Source: Haloprofundus halophilus
GTDB lineage: Archaea > Halobacteriota > Halobacteria > Halobacteriales > Haloferacaceae
Assembly (NCBI RefSeq): GCF_003439925.1
Contig: NZ_QQRR01000001.1
Location: forward strand, 1,426,001-1,490,000
Direction: 5' to 3'
Length of the DNA stretch: 64,000 nt
The notes beneath the pieces are model-generated. The model was not told the DNA's origin, made no database searches, and was given only the letters and a program-made list of their open reading frames with translations. The position numbers were made by a program, and so were the translations under genes. How positions within the stretch are numbered: position 1 is the first letter of the stretch; every line of letters starts with the position of its first letter. Shown here in pieces: positions 25,055-33,285 of the stretch.

Positions 25055-26023
25055 TCAGTCCGCGGGTTCGTCGGCGCGTTCGCGGATGAGGTCACGGACG
25101 TCGTCCGGGTCGTTCATCGCTTCGAGTTCGTCGCAGCCGACGAGTGCGGTCCCCTCGACGGAGTCGCGCTTGGCGCGCTTCTCGACGAAGTAGACCGAGC
25201 GCGTCCGCGTGACCGCACCGAGCGACGACATGATGCGGGCGCGCTTCTCGGCGGAGCGGGTGAACGCCGAGTGCCCCGTCAGGAGGTTCTCCTCGCTGCT
25301 GCCGCTGTCCTCGCCGACGGCTTTGAACGGCGCGCGCGCGGTCGGATGCATCTCGAAGCCCGCGCGGGTGAGCACGGTGACGACGTGGGCGTCCTCGGGG
25401 TCGGCCTCGGGGTCCTGCGGCGTCGGGTCGGCGTCGCGCACCTCGTCGGCGCCGTCGAGCACCGAGACGGGCGTGCTGAACGGCTGCTCGAACAGTTCCT
25501 CGAGCTGGATGGCGACGTCGATGCTGGCGTTCATCCCGTCCTCGTACTTCGAGACGGTCCGCCGGGAGACGCCGAGTTCGGAGGCCAGACGGCCGAGACT
25601 CCACCCGCGGCGCTCGCGTTCGTCGGCGAGCAGGTCGCCGTCGATGTCGACGTACAAGCCGCCGGGGGCCGCGTAGATGAGCGGCGGCACCTCCTCGATG
25701 AAGAGGTCGTACGCCGTGTCCGGGTTGAACACCGGGACGCCGTGACGGAAGTACACCACGCCGGGCTTGAGGTCCTCGTCGCGGGTCCGCAGGCCGAGCA
25801 CCATCGGCGTCGCCGAGAGGTAGTTGCCGAGGCGACGCATCTCCGCGCCCGTCACGGCGTCGAACGCGTCGATGTTGCCCAGAATCTTGAGGAGGAGGAG
25901 GTCCTCGCCGCGGCGGGCGGCGAGGTCGAAGCTCTTTGGGCGCACGGCACAGCGCTCGCTGACGACGAAGTCGGCGTCGCGCAGCATCGCGGTGACGTTA
26001 CCCACCAGAGCGGAGCGGGACAT
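25055..26023 (-). CDS. HTH-type transcriptional regulator (archaeal MTH967-like family)
   Basis: A 322-residue protein. Residues 1-115 form an N-terminal alpha/beta domain ([38 protein letters not shown]) with the look of a nuclease-like fold, then an XRE-type HTH at about 130-165 ([28 protein letters not shown]), then a C-terminal domain. This arrangement is the archaeal 'putative HTH-type transcriptional regulatory protein' family. Target genes unknown. The ATG at 26023 is the first with good composition. Confidence 0.85.
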   Translation of the reverse strand: MSRSALVGNVTAMLRDADFVVSERCAVRPKSFDLAARRGEDLLLLKILGNIDAFDAVTGAEMRRLGNYLSATPMVLGLRTRDEDLKPGVVYFRHGVPVFNPDTAYDLFIEEVPPLIYAAPGGLYVDIDGDLLADERERRGWSLGRLASELGVSRRTVSKYEDGMNASIDVAIQLEELFEQPFSTPVSVLDGADEVRDADPTPQDPEADPEDAHVVTVLTRAGFEMHPTARAPFKAVGEDSGSSEENLLTGHSAFTRSAEKRARIMSSLGAVTRTRSVYFVEKRAKRDSVEGTALVGCDELEAMNDPDDVRDLIRERADEPAD

Positions 26024-26170
26024 GGGGGGTAATAGGCCTGTCCTCGTACATAGGCGTTTCGCCGACCACCCTCTCGCAGTCGTCCGATTACTTTCGTGCA
26101 TGACCGATAGCATTAAGTGGGAGACGACGAGGCGAAAGCGGGATGTAGACCCCCCGACAATCGCCGGCTA

Positions 26171-27442
26171 GTGACGGTCATCGGCCTCGACGACACCGAC
26201 TCCCGCGAGCGGGGGATGTGCACGACGTACGCGGCGACGCTCGTCGCCGACGCGATTCGGGAGGCGGGCGGGCGCGTCGAGCGGCGACTCCTCGTGCGGC
26301 TCAACCCCGCCGTGAGGCACAAAACCCGCGGTAACGCCGCGTTGGCGCTCCACACGGACGTCGCGCCGGAGACGGCGATGGACCTCGCCGCGGACGTCGT
26401 CGACCGGTTGGCCGTCGGCGACGACCCGCGAACGAGTCCGGGCGTCGTCGTCGCCGACGGCGACCCCTCGGCGGTTCCCGAGCCGGTTCGGACGTTCGCC
26501 CGCGACGCGGTCCGCGACTTCCACGCGACCGACGACGCCCTCGACCTCGCCGAGTCTTCGGGGTATCGCCACCGCGGGTGGAGCGGCGGCCGGGGACGCA
26601 TCGGCGCGCTCGCGGCCGTCGGCGCGTGGGCGGCGTTCGACGAGTGGACGTACGAACACATCTCCTACCGCGAGTTCGACCGCTGCGGCACGCCGCGCGT
26701 CGTCGACGACGACTCCGTCTTCGCGGCCGCCGAGGCCGCCTACCCAGACGCGTGGGACACGGTCGACACCGAGGAGCGACAGGCGGTCTGCGTCCCGAAC
26801 GCTCCCGGTCCGATTCTCTACGGCGTCCGCGGCGACGACGCCGACGCGGTCCGCCGCGTCGCAGGCGACATCGAGAGCGAACCGACCGAGCGGACGGCGC
26901 TGTTTCTGACGAATCAGGGGACCGACGCCCACCTCCGGTCGGGAGCGCTCGACTCCGTCGAAGATGGCCGTGCCTACCGCCTCGACGGCCGGGTGTACGA
27001 CGCGCCTGAGACGCGCGTCGGGGGCCACGTGTTCGTCACCCTCGCGGACGAGCACGGGGAGACCTTACCCTGCGTCGCCTTCGAACCGACGAAGCGGTTC
27101 CGCGACCGAGTTCGGGCGCTCCGAGAGGGCGACGAGCTCACCGTCTGCGGCGAGGTGTCGGACGGGACGCTCAAACTCGAGAAGTTCGCCGTTCGGGGGT
27201 TGAACCGGACCGAGACGGTCGTTCCCGACTGCCCGGAGTGCGGAAAGCGGATGAAGAGCGCCGGCCGAAACCAGGGGTACCGCTGTCGGACGTGCGGGAC
27301 GAAGAACGCGGGGAAAACCGAACGGGAGGTGCAGCGCGACCTCGAAGAGGGCTGGTACGAAGTGCCGCCTTGCGCGCGACGCCACGTCGCAAAACCGCTG
27401 ATCAGAGGAGGGTTCGACGCCCCGACTCACCCCGAGCGGTAA
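26171..27442 (+). CDS. tiaS: tRNA(Ile2) 2-agmatinylcytidine synthetase
   Basis: A 423-residue enzyme that attaches agmatine to C34 of tRNA-Ile(CAU) so that it reads AUA. Begins at GTG with VTVIGLDDTDSRERGMCTTY, the conserved ATP-binding start of the family. Kinase-like domain to about 200, an OB-fold near 280-345, then a zinc ribbon CPECGKRM...YRCRTCG at about 355-380 and a basic C-terminus. The frame stays open upstream, but the family starts at this position. Confidence 0.94.
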   Translation: MTVIGLDDTDSRERGMCTTYAATLVADAIREAGGRVERRLLVRLNPAVRHKTRGNAALALHTDVAPETAMDLAADVVDRLAVGDDPRTSPGVVVADGDPSAVPEPVRTFARDAVRDFHATDDALDLAESSGYRHRGWSGGRGRIGALAAVGAWAAFDEWTYEHISYREFDRCGTPRVVDDDSVFAAAEAAYPDAWDTVDTEERQAVCVPNAPGPILYGVRGDDADAVRRVAGDIESEPTERTALFLTNQGTDAHLRSGALDSVEDGRAYRLDGRVYDAPETRVGGHVFVTLADEHGETLPCVAFEPTKRFRDRVRALREGDELTVCGEVSDGTLKLEKFAVRGLNRTETVVPDCPECGKRMKSAGRNQGYRCRTCGTKNAGKTEREVQRDLEEGWYEVPPCARRHVAKPLIRGGFDAPTHPER

Positions 27443-27575
27443 GGCGACCCGAACCGGAGACAACGCCGCATACCGTCGGTTCCAGCGGATACATCCGAGA
27501 TTACGTCGTAGTAAATACAACCGTACACTCGGTAGCGAGTCGATAGTAAAGACCGGGGGTGTAGACGTACTATCC

Positions 27576-27764
27576 GTGACAAACGAGTGGAAAACCCCTC
27601 CGGAACTCTCGTGGTTGTTCGAGGTCGACCACGTCATCTCGCCGAGCAGTTTCGGTCCGGACCGCTGTACGCTGTTCCCCGCGGACGCGACGGACGAGGA
27701 ACTGCTCACCACGTGGGTGTCGGCGGACGAGGGCGCGTACGTCCCCCTCGACGAGATGCTCTGA
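27576..27764 (+). CDS. DUF7511-type small halophile protein
   Basis: A 62-residue protein beginning at GTG. FGPDRCTLFPADATDEELLTTWVSADEGAYVPLDEML (key residues D-R-C-T-L-F-P, W, A-D-E-G-x-Y-V-x-L) matches a halophile-only small domain known as DUF7511 as I recall it. Function unknown. About 130 bp of AT-richer spacer precedes it, with a TATA-like AGTAAATA at 27511-27518. Confidence 0.7.
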   Translation: MTNEWKTPPELSWLFEVDHVISPSSFGPDRCTLFPADATDEELLTTWVSADEGAYVPLDEML

Positions 27765-27899
27765 GCGGCGCTGTTACGTCGGGTTTCGGGCGACGAACAG
27801 TCCCGTGTCCGTAGTGGCGCGAAAGGCGCTATCGCCCGTCTGGGACCGCCGAGGCGAGCGAGCGCGTCGCGCTGCGGGGTCGACCGCCTCCCGGCGGTG

Positions 27900-28979
27900 T
27901 TACTGTTTCAACCCACTCCCCGTGAGCGGGACGACTACGTCGTCGTCGGCGTCGAGGACGCCGCGTTCACGGTACGCGCGGAGCGCGGCGGGCGCGACGG
28001 CGCAGGTCGGTTCGGTGTAGAAGCCGGCGCGGTGGAGCGCGTCGAGTTCGTCGGCGACGACCGACTCGCCGAGCGCGATGGCGTCGCCGTCGGTGTCGTC
28101 GATGGCGCGGAGAATCGCCTCACGCTGGACAGGCTCTCGAATCTGGATGCCGTCGGCGACGTCGTTGCTCCCGCCCGCGTCTCTCCCGTGGAGTTCCGTC
28201 GCAATCGGCGCATACCCCGCCGCCTGCGCGCCGAGCAGTCGCGGCACGCGGTCGGTCCACCCGGCGTCGTAGAGAGCGCGAAAGCCGTAGTAGGCACCGA
28301 GGAACAGCGTTCCGTGACCCAGCGGCGTCACGACGGCGTCGGGGACGTCCCAGTCGCGCTGGAGCGCCGTCTCGTAGGCGAACGTCGCCGTCCCGGCGAA
28401 GAAGGCCGGGTTCCACGCGTGGCTGGCGTACCAGCCGTCGCCGGAGTCGACCGCCGAGAGACAGGCGTCGGTCACGTCCTGTCGAGAGCCCTCGACGCGA
28501 ACCGGCGTCGCACCCGCCCGCTCGATGGCGCGGAGTTTCGACTCCTTGACCGACGCGGGGACGTAGATTTCGGCGTCGATGCCCGCGCGGGCGGCGTAAG
28601 TGGCGATCGCTGCGCCCGCGTTACCCGAGGAGTCCTCGACGACGGTGTCGACGTCGAGCTCCGCCGCGCGCGACAGCGTCGTCGTCGCGCCGCGGTCTTT
28701 GAAACTCCCGGTCGGGAAGACGTACTCCAGTTTGAACTGCGCGTTCCACTCGTCGGCGTCGACGAGCGGCGTCAGTCCCTCGCCGAGCGACACCCGACGC
28801 TCGACGGGCAGAAACGCCGAAAACGACCACAGCCCGTCGCGGACGTCGAACGAAGACGGGTCGGGGGCGGAACCGTCGGGGAGCGGTCGCTCGGCGAAGT
28901 CGAGCGGGTGGCCGCACTCGCAGCGCCAGCGGTCCTCGTACGTTCGGCCGCAGTCGGGGCAGGAGAGGTGAGTCGGCAT
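27900..28979 (-). CDS. thrC: Threonine synthase
   Basis: A 359-residue fold-type II PLP enzyme making threonine from O-phosphohomoserine. An N-terminal zinc-ribbon (CPDC, CECG at residues 7-23) precedes the catalytic domain with Lys94 in PTGSFKDRGA, the PLP-phosphate segment and the Asn of DSSGNAGAA near 115. The terminal VPLTGSGLK loop is typical. Related halophile enzymes include cysteate synthase-like proteins; threonine synthase is favoured by overall similarity. Its product feeds the threonine deaminase at 44.1 kb. Confidence 0.88.
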   Translation of the reverse strand: MPTHLSCPDCGRTYEDRWRCECGHPLDFAERPLPDGSAPDPSSFDVRDGLWSFSAFLPVERRVSLGEGLTPLVDADEWNAQFKLEYVFPTGSFKDRGATTTLSRAAELDVDTVVEDSSGNAGAAIATYAARAGIDAEIYVPASVKESKLRAIERAGATPVRVEGSRQDVTDACLSAVDSGDGWYASHAWNPAFFAGTATFAYETALQRDWDVPDAVVTPLGHGTLFLGAYYGFRALYDAGWTDRVPRLLGAQAAGYAPIATELHGRDAGGSNDVADGIQIREPVQREAILRAIDDTDGDAIALGESVVADELDALHRAGFYTEPTCAVAPAALRAYRERGVLDADDDVVVPLTGSGLKQ

Positions 28980-29057
28980 ACACCCGTAACGGCAGCCTAC
29001 ATACCAGTAACTGGCGGTTTTTGGTGTTGTAGGCGGGGCGTAGTCGGCGCTAGGTCG

Positions 29058-30017
29058 CTAGACGGTGTCGACGTTCACGCCCACCGAACAGACGTACTCG
29101 CCGGAGGCGACCTGCGGGAGGCGGCGCGAGCGCCAGAAGATGCCCGCGTTGTCGGCGGTGACCCGGCCCTTCAGTTGCCCGAACACGTCGGTCACCTCGA
29201 ACAGCGTCTCTCCGGCGGAGACGCGGTCGCCGAGGTCGCACTTGAAGTCGACGAGGCCGCCGGCGGGCGACCCGTACTGGTCGAACCCGCCGGCGCGGGT
29301 CTGCGGCTCCGAGTCGGCGTCGCCGTCGAGGAAGCCGTAGCCGTGGAGCACGTTGAAGATGCCGCGGACGCCGAGTCGGATGCTCTCGTCGTCCCACCCG
29401 ACGCAGCCGCCGAGTTCGGGGTCGACCGTGGGAATCCCCTCGTCGGGGCCCGCGCGGGCGAGTTGGCCGTCCGGGCCCTTCTGGTCGAGGATGTAGCCGC
29501 AGCCGAACGTCTTCGCCAGTTCGAGACACTCGCGGTGGAGGCGGTGTCGCGGACCGCAGCGGACGCGAACCTCGTTTATCATCCGGCTCGTCGACCCCTG
29601 GTGGAGGTCGAGGATGAGGTCCGCGCGCGTCGCCGCCTCGAACGTCGCCGCCGCGATGCGCTCGGTCGACGTGCCGTTCTCGTCGCCGGGGTACGCCCGG
29701 TTCATCTTCGTGTCGTCGATGGGGTTGCGATGCTGGGCGACCTGAAAGGCGTAGTAGTTGACGATGCCGACGACGAGTATCGTTCCGGATAGCTCCGCCG
29801 GGTCGATCTGCGGAATCGCCCGCTGGACGACGCCGACTCCGTTGAGTTCGTCGCCGTCGCTCGCTGCCTGAACGTAGAGCGTCTTGCCGTCGCGTGCGCC
29901 GTTTACCACTGCGACGGGCAGTCCCACCGAACTGCCGTCGCGTGCCTCACCGATTTCCAGTCGGCCCGTGTCGAACTCGCCGGGGGCCGCGCTCGCAGTT
30001 CCGAGCGTCGTCGTCAT
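29058..30017 (-). CDS. Succinylglutamate desuccinylase/aspartoacylase family protein
   Basis: A 319-residue M14-like zinc hydrolase. The metal ligands are not complete in canonical form: the usual HGxE is replaced by QAASDGDELNGVG (Asp/Glu present, His absent), while HQGSTS (DLHQGS) and NRAYPGDENGTSTERIA are normal. The C-terminal beta domain (VDFKCDLGDRVSAGETLFEVTDVFG) resembles a biotinyl-like lid. Substrate is not predictable. Divergent from the DUF7504-type gene over 123 bp. Confidence 0.82.
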   Translation of the reverse strand: MTTTLGTASAAPGEFDTGRLEIGEARDGSSVGLPVAVVNGARDGKTLYVQAASDGDELNGVGVVQRAIPQIDPAELSGTILVVGIVNYYAFQVAQHRNPIDDTKMNRAYPGDENGTSTERIAAATFEAATRADLILDLHQGSTSRMINEVRVRCGPRHRLHRECLELAKTFGCGYILDQKGPDGQLARAGPDEGIPTVDPELGGCVGWDDESIRLGVRGIFNVLHGYGFLDGDADSEPQTRAGGFDQYGSPAGGLVDFKCDLGDRVSAGETLFEVTDVFGQLKGRVTADNAGIFWRSRRLPQVASGEYVCSVGVNVDTV

Positions 30018-30108
30018 TGGTCGAAGGACGGACGCACCTACCTTTAGGGGTTCGGTCCCCGCGTATCGGACGGGAAACGCGCCTCGGAGGCGGTCGGTTA
30101 CTCCAAAA

Positions 30109-30117
30109 CTTTATCAT
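30109..30117 (+). promoter_or_regulatory. TATA box of the DUF7504/CHAT-like operon
   Basis: CTTTATCAT 24-32 nt before the ATG at 30141, inside a locally AT-rich stretch (30100-30140). Spacing fits a leaderless mRNA. Confidence 0.55.
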
Positions 30118-30140
30118 ATACGTTATCTAACAAAAGACCA

Positions 30141-30818
30141 ATGCGTGCCGAGGGCCGAAGTCGCGGAGAGGAGTCGGTAGACCCGCTCCGAGGGAAGCTG
30201 ATGCAGTTGAAGAGCCGGGGCTGCAATCTCCTCGTCACGGGGGCAGTGTCGGAGTCGGTGACCGCCCGAGCGACCCAGCGACTGCTCGGGTCGCCGGTGG
30301 AGGACCGCAAGCGACTCGTGACGCTGACCGAGGCGCCGACGAGAGGCGTCGACGCCCGGCTCCCCATCGGCGTCTCCGCCGACGACGCGGACGTGAGGGT
30401 CGTCGAACGTCGGCGCGCCGACCGGTCGACCGCCGAGCGTGCCGGACACGACGTATCGGACGGCGACACGGAGCTCCGCCGTCTCGAACGCGACATCTCG
30501 CGCGCCATCGACTCGTTCGACGACGGGAGTGGATTCGCCCCGAGCGAGCTTCGGCTCTCGGTCGATTCGCTGGGGACGCTCTCGGAGACGTACGAGACGC
30601 CGCAGGTCTGCGGCTTCCTCCGTCGAGTCTGCGACGTCGTCGAAGACAGGAAGGGGATGGGCCACTACCACCTATCCCTCCCGGACGACAGTCCGCGGGT
30701 CGACCAGTTCGAGCACGTGTTCGACGCGCGCATCGAGCTCCGTCAGCGCGAACCGTACGGCCCCGAACAGCGGTGGCACGTCCCGGGCTACGGGACGACG
30801 GGGTGGATACAGATATGA
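30141..30818 (+). CDS. DUF7504-type protein (degenerate RecA/KaiC-like fold)
   Basis: A 225-residue cytoplasmic protein. GCNLLVTGAVSESVTARATQRLLG and RKRLVTLTEAPT open it, a variable acidic middle (about 85-125) follows, and the end has SELRLSVDSLGTLSETYETPQVCGFLRRVCDVVEDRKGMGHYHL (key residues R-L-S-V-D-S-L, M-G-H-Y-H-L), which resembles the second half of RecA/KaiC ATPases. No Walker A motif exists, so ATP hydrolysis is unlikely. It matches a halophile-only family (DUF7504 as I recall). The CHAT-like gene starts 10 nt after its stop, preceded by GAGGGGG, so one operon. Confidence 0.78.
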   Translation: MRAEGRSRGEESVDPLRGKLMQLKSRGCNLLVTGAVSESVTARATQRLLGSPVEDRKRLVTLTEAPTRGVDARLPIGVSADDADVRVVERRRADRSTAERAGHDVSDGDTELRRLERDISRAIDSFDDGSGFAPSELRLSVDSLGTLSETYETPQVCGFLRRVCDVVEDRKGMGHYHLSLPDDSPRVDQFEHVFDARIELRQREPYGPEQRWHVPGYGTTGWIQI

Positions 30819-30828
30819 GGGGGAAGCC

Positions 30829-32940
30829 GTGAGCACGCTCCGCTGCGTCCCATTGAACGGGCGGGACGGTATCCGCCTCGTCGACAGTATCGAGAACGCG
30901 CGGTTCGAGCTGTACACGCCCGAACCGGTCGTTCCGCGGCAGGCGGGCCCCTCGGCGTTCTGTTTCCCGGTCGGCCTCGCGGTCGAACTTCGCACGACCT
31001 CGCTTCGCCTGCCGAAGTTGGCAGGGGTGATCGTACGAACCCAGGACGGACGGACCGTCACGCAGTCGATGAACCGCACCGGCCTCTCGCTCGACGCCGA
31101 CGCCTACGACGTCGAGGTGACGACGGCACCGATGAAGCTGTTCGTCGCCGTCGACGACGCCGTCTCGATACGCTACGGCGAGCGGAGCACGACGTTCGAG
31201 TTCGACGGTCCGACGCGCGTCTACGTCGGCGCACGGTCGTTCCACGAGCGGCCGGCCGGTACCGTCGTGACGCCGGACGACCCCGAGGAGACGATGCGCG
31301 CCGTCTCGCTGCTCGGGTCGGCGTTGAAGACGACGACGCCGGAGCGGTCGTTTCCGACGCTTCGGGGCCACCCGCCGCTCGTCGAGCGCGGGGAAACGTT
31401 CGACGCCCCCGACCGCCTCGAAGCGCCGGAGACGGGCGTGACGCTCGTTCTTCCCCCGGAGCGCTCGGCGGTGTACGCCAGCGCGCCGCTGGCGTACTAC
31501 CTCGGAGCCACGGTCGTTCCCGGGTCGGAGGCGCGGCTCGACGTCGCCGGCCGGTCGTTCCCGCTCGCACCCGACGGCGACGTCGAGCGCGAGCTCGGGC
31601 GGACGCTCCGGCAGGTGTTCTTTCTGGACTGTCTCACGCGGACGGAGGGGTACTACCCCGTCGACCTCCACGAGCGGCACGCCGTCGAGACGGCGTTCGA
31701 CGTCGCGTTCGCCTCGCTGTACGAGTTGCCGCTGGACGAACAGCTCGCGGAGTACCTCTCGATGCCGTTCGAGGACCTCGAACCGTACCTTCCGGCGTGG
31801 AACCTCACGACGGACGTCCGACCGACCGCGGAGAACGTCGAGATGCTCCCGTTCGTCGCCAACGACCTCTCGTTGGTTCGGTGTCCCGACCGACTGTCGC
31901 TCACGCCGCCGGAGCCCGAACCGAGGGCGGTGACGGATTTCTTCCGCCGAGCCACCCGCGCACCGGCCGCGAACGGGGCGAGCGAAACGCTCGTCCGCGG
32001 CGCGTCCGACGCGGCGGAAACCGAGGAGATAGTCCACCCGCGACCCGCGGACACGGTCGAACACGCCTGGGTCGGTGAAGGGTTCCCGCTCGGGGCGAGC
32101 AAGGCGACGGCGGCGTCGTACCGCCGCCGCCTCGAACGCGACGTCTCCGGACGGACGAGCATCGACATCACCGTCGTCTGCAACGACGAGCAGATGCGCG
32201 AGGAAGGAGTCGTCGCCGAGCTGTACGGCCTCAGGGACCTGTTGCAGTTCGAAATCGACATCCGGTACGACCTCACCCGCGAGGAGCTGACCGAGGTGCT
32301 CTCGCGGCCGACGAACTTCCTGCACTACATCGGCCACGTCGACCACCGCGGAATGCAGTGCGTCGACGGCTTCCTCGACGCGCAAGAGCTCGACGACGTG
32401 GCCGTCGAGTCGTTTCTGCTCAACGCCTGCAGTTCGTACAAGCAGGGCGAGGCGCTGGTCGAACGCGGAAGCTACGGCGGCGTCGTGACGCTCTCGGACG
32501 TGACGAACACGACGGCGACGAAACTGGGACAGACGCTGGCGCGGTTGCTGAACTGCGGGTTCACGCTCCGGTCGGCGCTGACGATAGCCCAACAGGAAGT
32601 GTTCACCGCGAACCGGTACATCGTCCTCGGCGACGGTGGGTTGTCGCTGTGTCAGAACGAAAGTGGGGTTCCGAGTGTACTCCACCTCGACCACAAGCAG
32701 GCTGACGACACGTACGAAATAGAGATAGAGTACTATCCGGCGAAAGCCTACGACTTGGGTTCGCTGGCAAAGCCGCTCATCAGCGCGACCGACAAGTACT
32801 ATCTGGCGACTGGCTCTATCGGAAAGTTCGAGGTGAGCGCCGACGAAACCGAACGGTTCCTGAGAATGGAGCGGGCGCCAGTGAAAATCAACGGTTCGCT
32901 TCGGTGGAGCGACGAGTTCTGTACGAACCGCGACGAGTAA
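30829..32940 (+). CDS. CHAT/caspase-like cysteine protease homologue
   Basis: A 703-residue protein beginning at GTG after a GAGGGGG ribosome-binding-like run. Residues 1-430 are a large beta-rich region of unknown fold. Residues about 440-620 have the layout of a CHAT peptidase: RTSIDITVVCNDEQM, then FLHYIGHVDHRG (His499, His503), DGFLDAQEL, FLLNACSSYKQGEALVERGSYGGVVTLSDV (catalytic-type Cys534) and a closing RYIVLGDGG that parallels the CHAT 'GDP' end. H-x3-H and N-A-C match the dyad of CHAT, separase and caspases. A 60-residue C-terminal extension follows. CHAT proteases act in type III CRISPR and gasdermin defences; here the role is inference. No signal peptide. Confidence 0.75.
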   Translation: MSTLRCVPLNGRDGIRLVDSIENARFELYTPEPVVPRQAGPSAFCFPVGLAVELRTTSLRLPKLAGVIVRTQDGRTVTQSMNRTGLSLDADAYDVEVTTAPMKLFVAVDDAVSIRYGERSTTFEFDGPTRVYVGARSFHERPAGTVVTPDDPEETMRAVSLLGSALKTTTPERSFPTLRGHPPLVERGETFDAPDRLEAPETGVTLVLPPERSAVYASAPLAYYLGATVVPGSEARLDVAGRSFPLAPDGDVERELGRTLRQVFFLDCLTRTEGYYPVDLHERHAVETAFDVAFASLYELPLDEQLAEYLSMPFEDLEPYLPAWNLTTDVRPTAENVEMLPFVANDLSLVRCPDRLSLTPPEPEPRAVTDFFRRATRAPAANGASETLVRGASDAAETEEIVHPRPADTVEHAWVGEGFPLGASKATAASYRRRLERDVSGRTSIDITVVCNDEQMREEGVVAELYGLRDLLQFEIDIRYDLTREELTEVLSRPTNFLHYIGHVDHRGMQCVDGFLDAQELDDVAVESFLLNACSSYKQGEALVERGSYGGVVTLSDVTNTTATKLGQTLARLLNCGFTLRSALTIAQQEVFTANRYIVLGDGGLSLCQNESGVPSVLHLDHKQADDTYEIEIEYYPAKAYDLGSLAKPLISATDKYYLATGSIGKFEVSADETERFLRMERAPVKINGSLRWSDEFCTNRDE

Positions 32941-33075
32941 TCACGGACCGTTGATGCAGATCGAGTGGTTCGCCGCCACGGCTCCCGCCTGCGAGAGCAG
33001 GAGGGTCATCGTGAACAGGACGCCGATCATTCGCGGGTGGTCGCGCAGGTAGCTTGCGATTGGGTGGTCGCTCAT
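32941..33075 (-). CDS. 44-aa membrane peptide (DUF7503-type)
   Basis: Read directly from the minus strand: MSDHPIASYLRDHPRMIG, one hydrophobic helix (VLFTMTLLLSQAGAVAA, residues 19-35) and a short end NHSICINGP with a single Cys. Its stop abuts the stop of the CHAT-like gene with no base between them. An ATG two codons earlier (33081) is possible. It matches a halophile-only small family (DUF7503 as I recall) that I associate with DUF7504 neighbours. Small size and a lone helix suggest a membrane-active or substrate peptide; no function is shown. Confidence 0.75.
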   Translation of the reverse strand: MSDHPIASYLRDHPRMIGVLFTMTLLLSQAGAVAANHSICINGP

Positions 33076-33100
33076 GTACATCCGCTACGACACGCGGTGG

Positions 33101-33140
33101 TGAAATTTAATTAACTAAAATAATCTTATAAATGTATAGT
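33101..33140. promoter_or_regulatory. AT-rich divergent promoter region
   Basis: Forty bases almost free of G/C (contains TTAATTAA and CTTATAAATG). On the minus strand, TTAATTAAATTTC lies about 26-40 nt before the 44-aa peptide start. On the plus strand, TTATAAATG could serve the HTH gene through a leader of about 120 nt. This is the lowest-GC stretch of the window. Confidence 0.5.
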
Positions 33141-33285
33141 GCTAAAAACTCATACACTTCCCGGCTGTGAGTTTCGCCGTCAGCGACCGAAAAATGTCCC
33201 GAAACCGTTCAGGTTCGGACTCGACCCGTGGTCGAGTTGACAGTCTCTGCTCGTTACTTTTGCCGCTCCGTTCGGTAGACCCCCT

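Noticed and set aside
24462-25193. Plus-strand frame starting in element B
   Set aside because: Begins in repeats and is antisense to two minus-strand genes; composition Arg-rich and non-halophilic.
27900-29792. Long plus-strand frame over thrC and the aspartoacylase gene
   Set aside because: Antisense to two recognised enzymes with catalytic motifs; the frame itself has none.
30235-32694. Long open frame antisense to the CHAT-like gene (over 800 codons)
   Set aside because: Arg-rich, lacks acidic halophilic composition and known motifs; the plus strand has the His/Cys signature and start/stop organisation.
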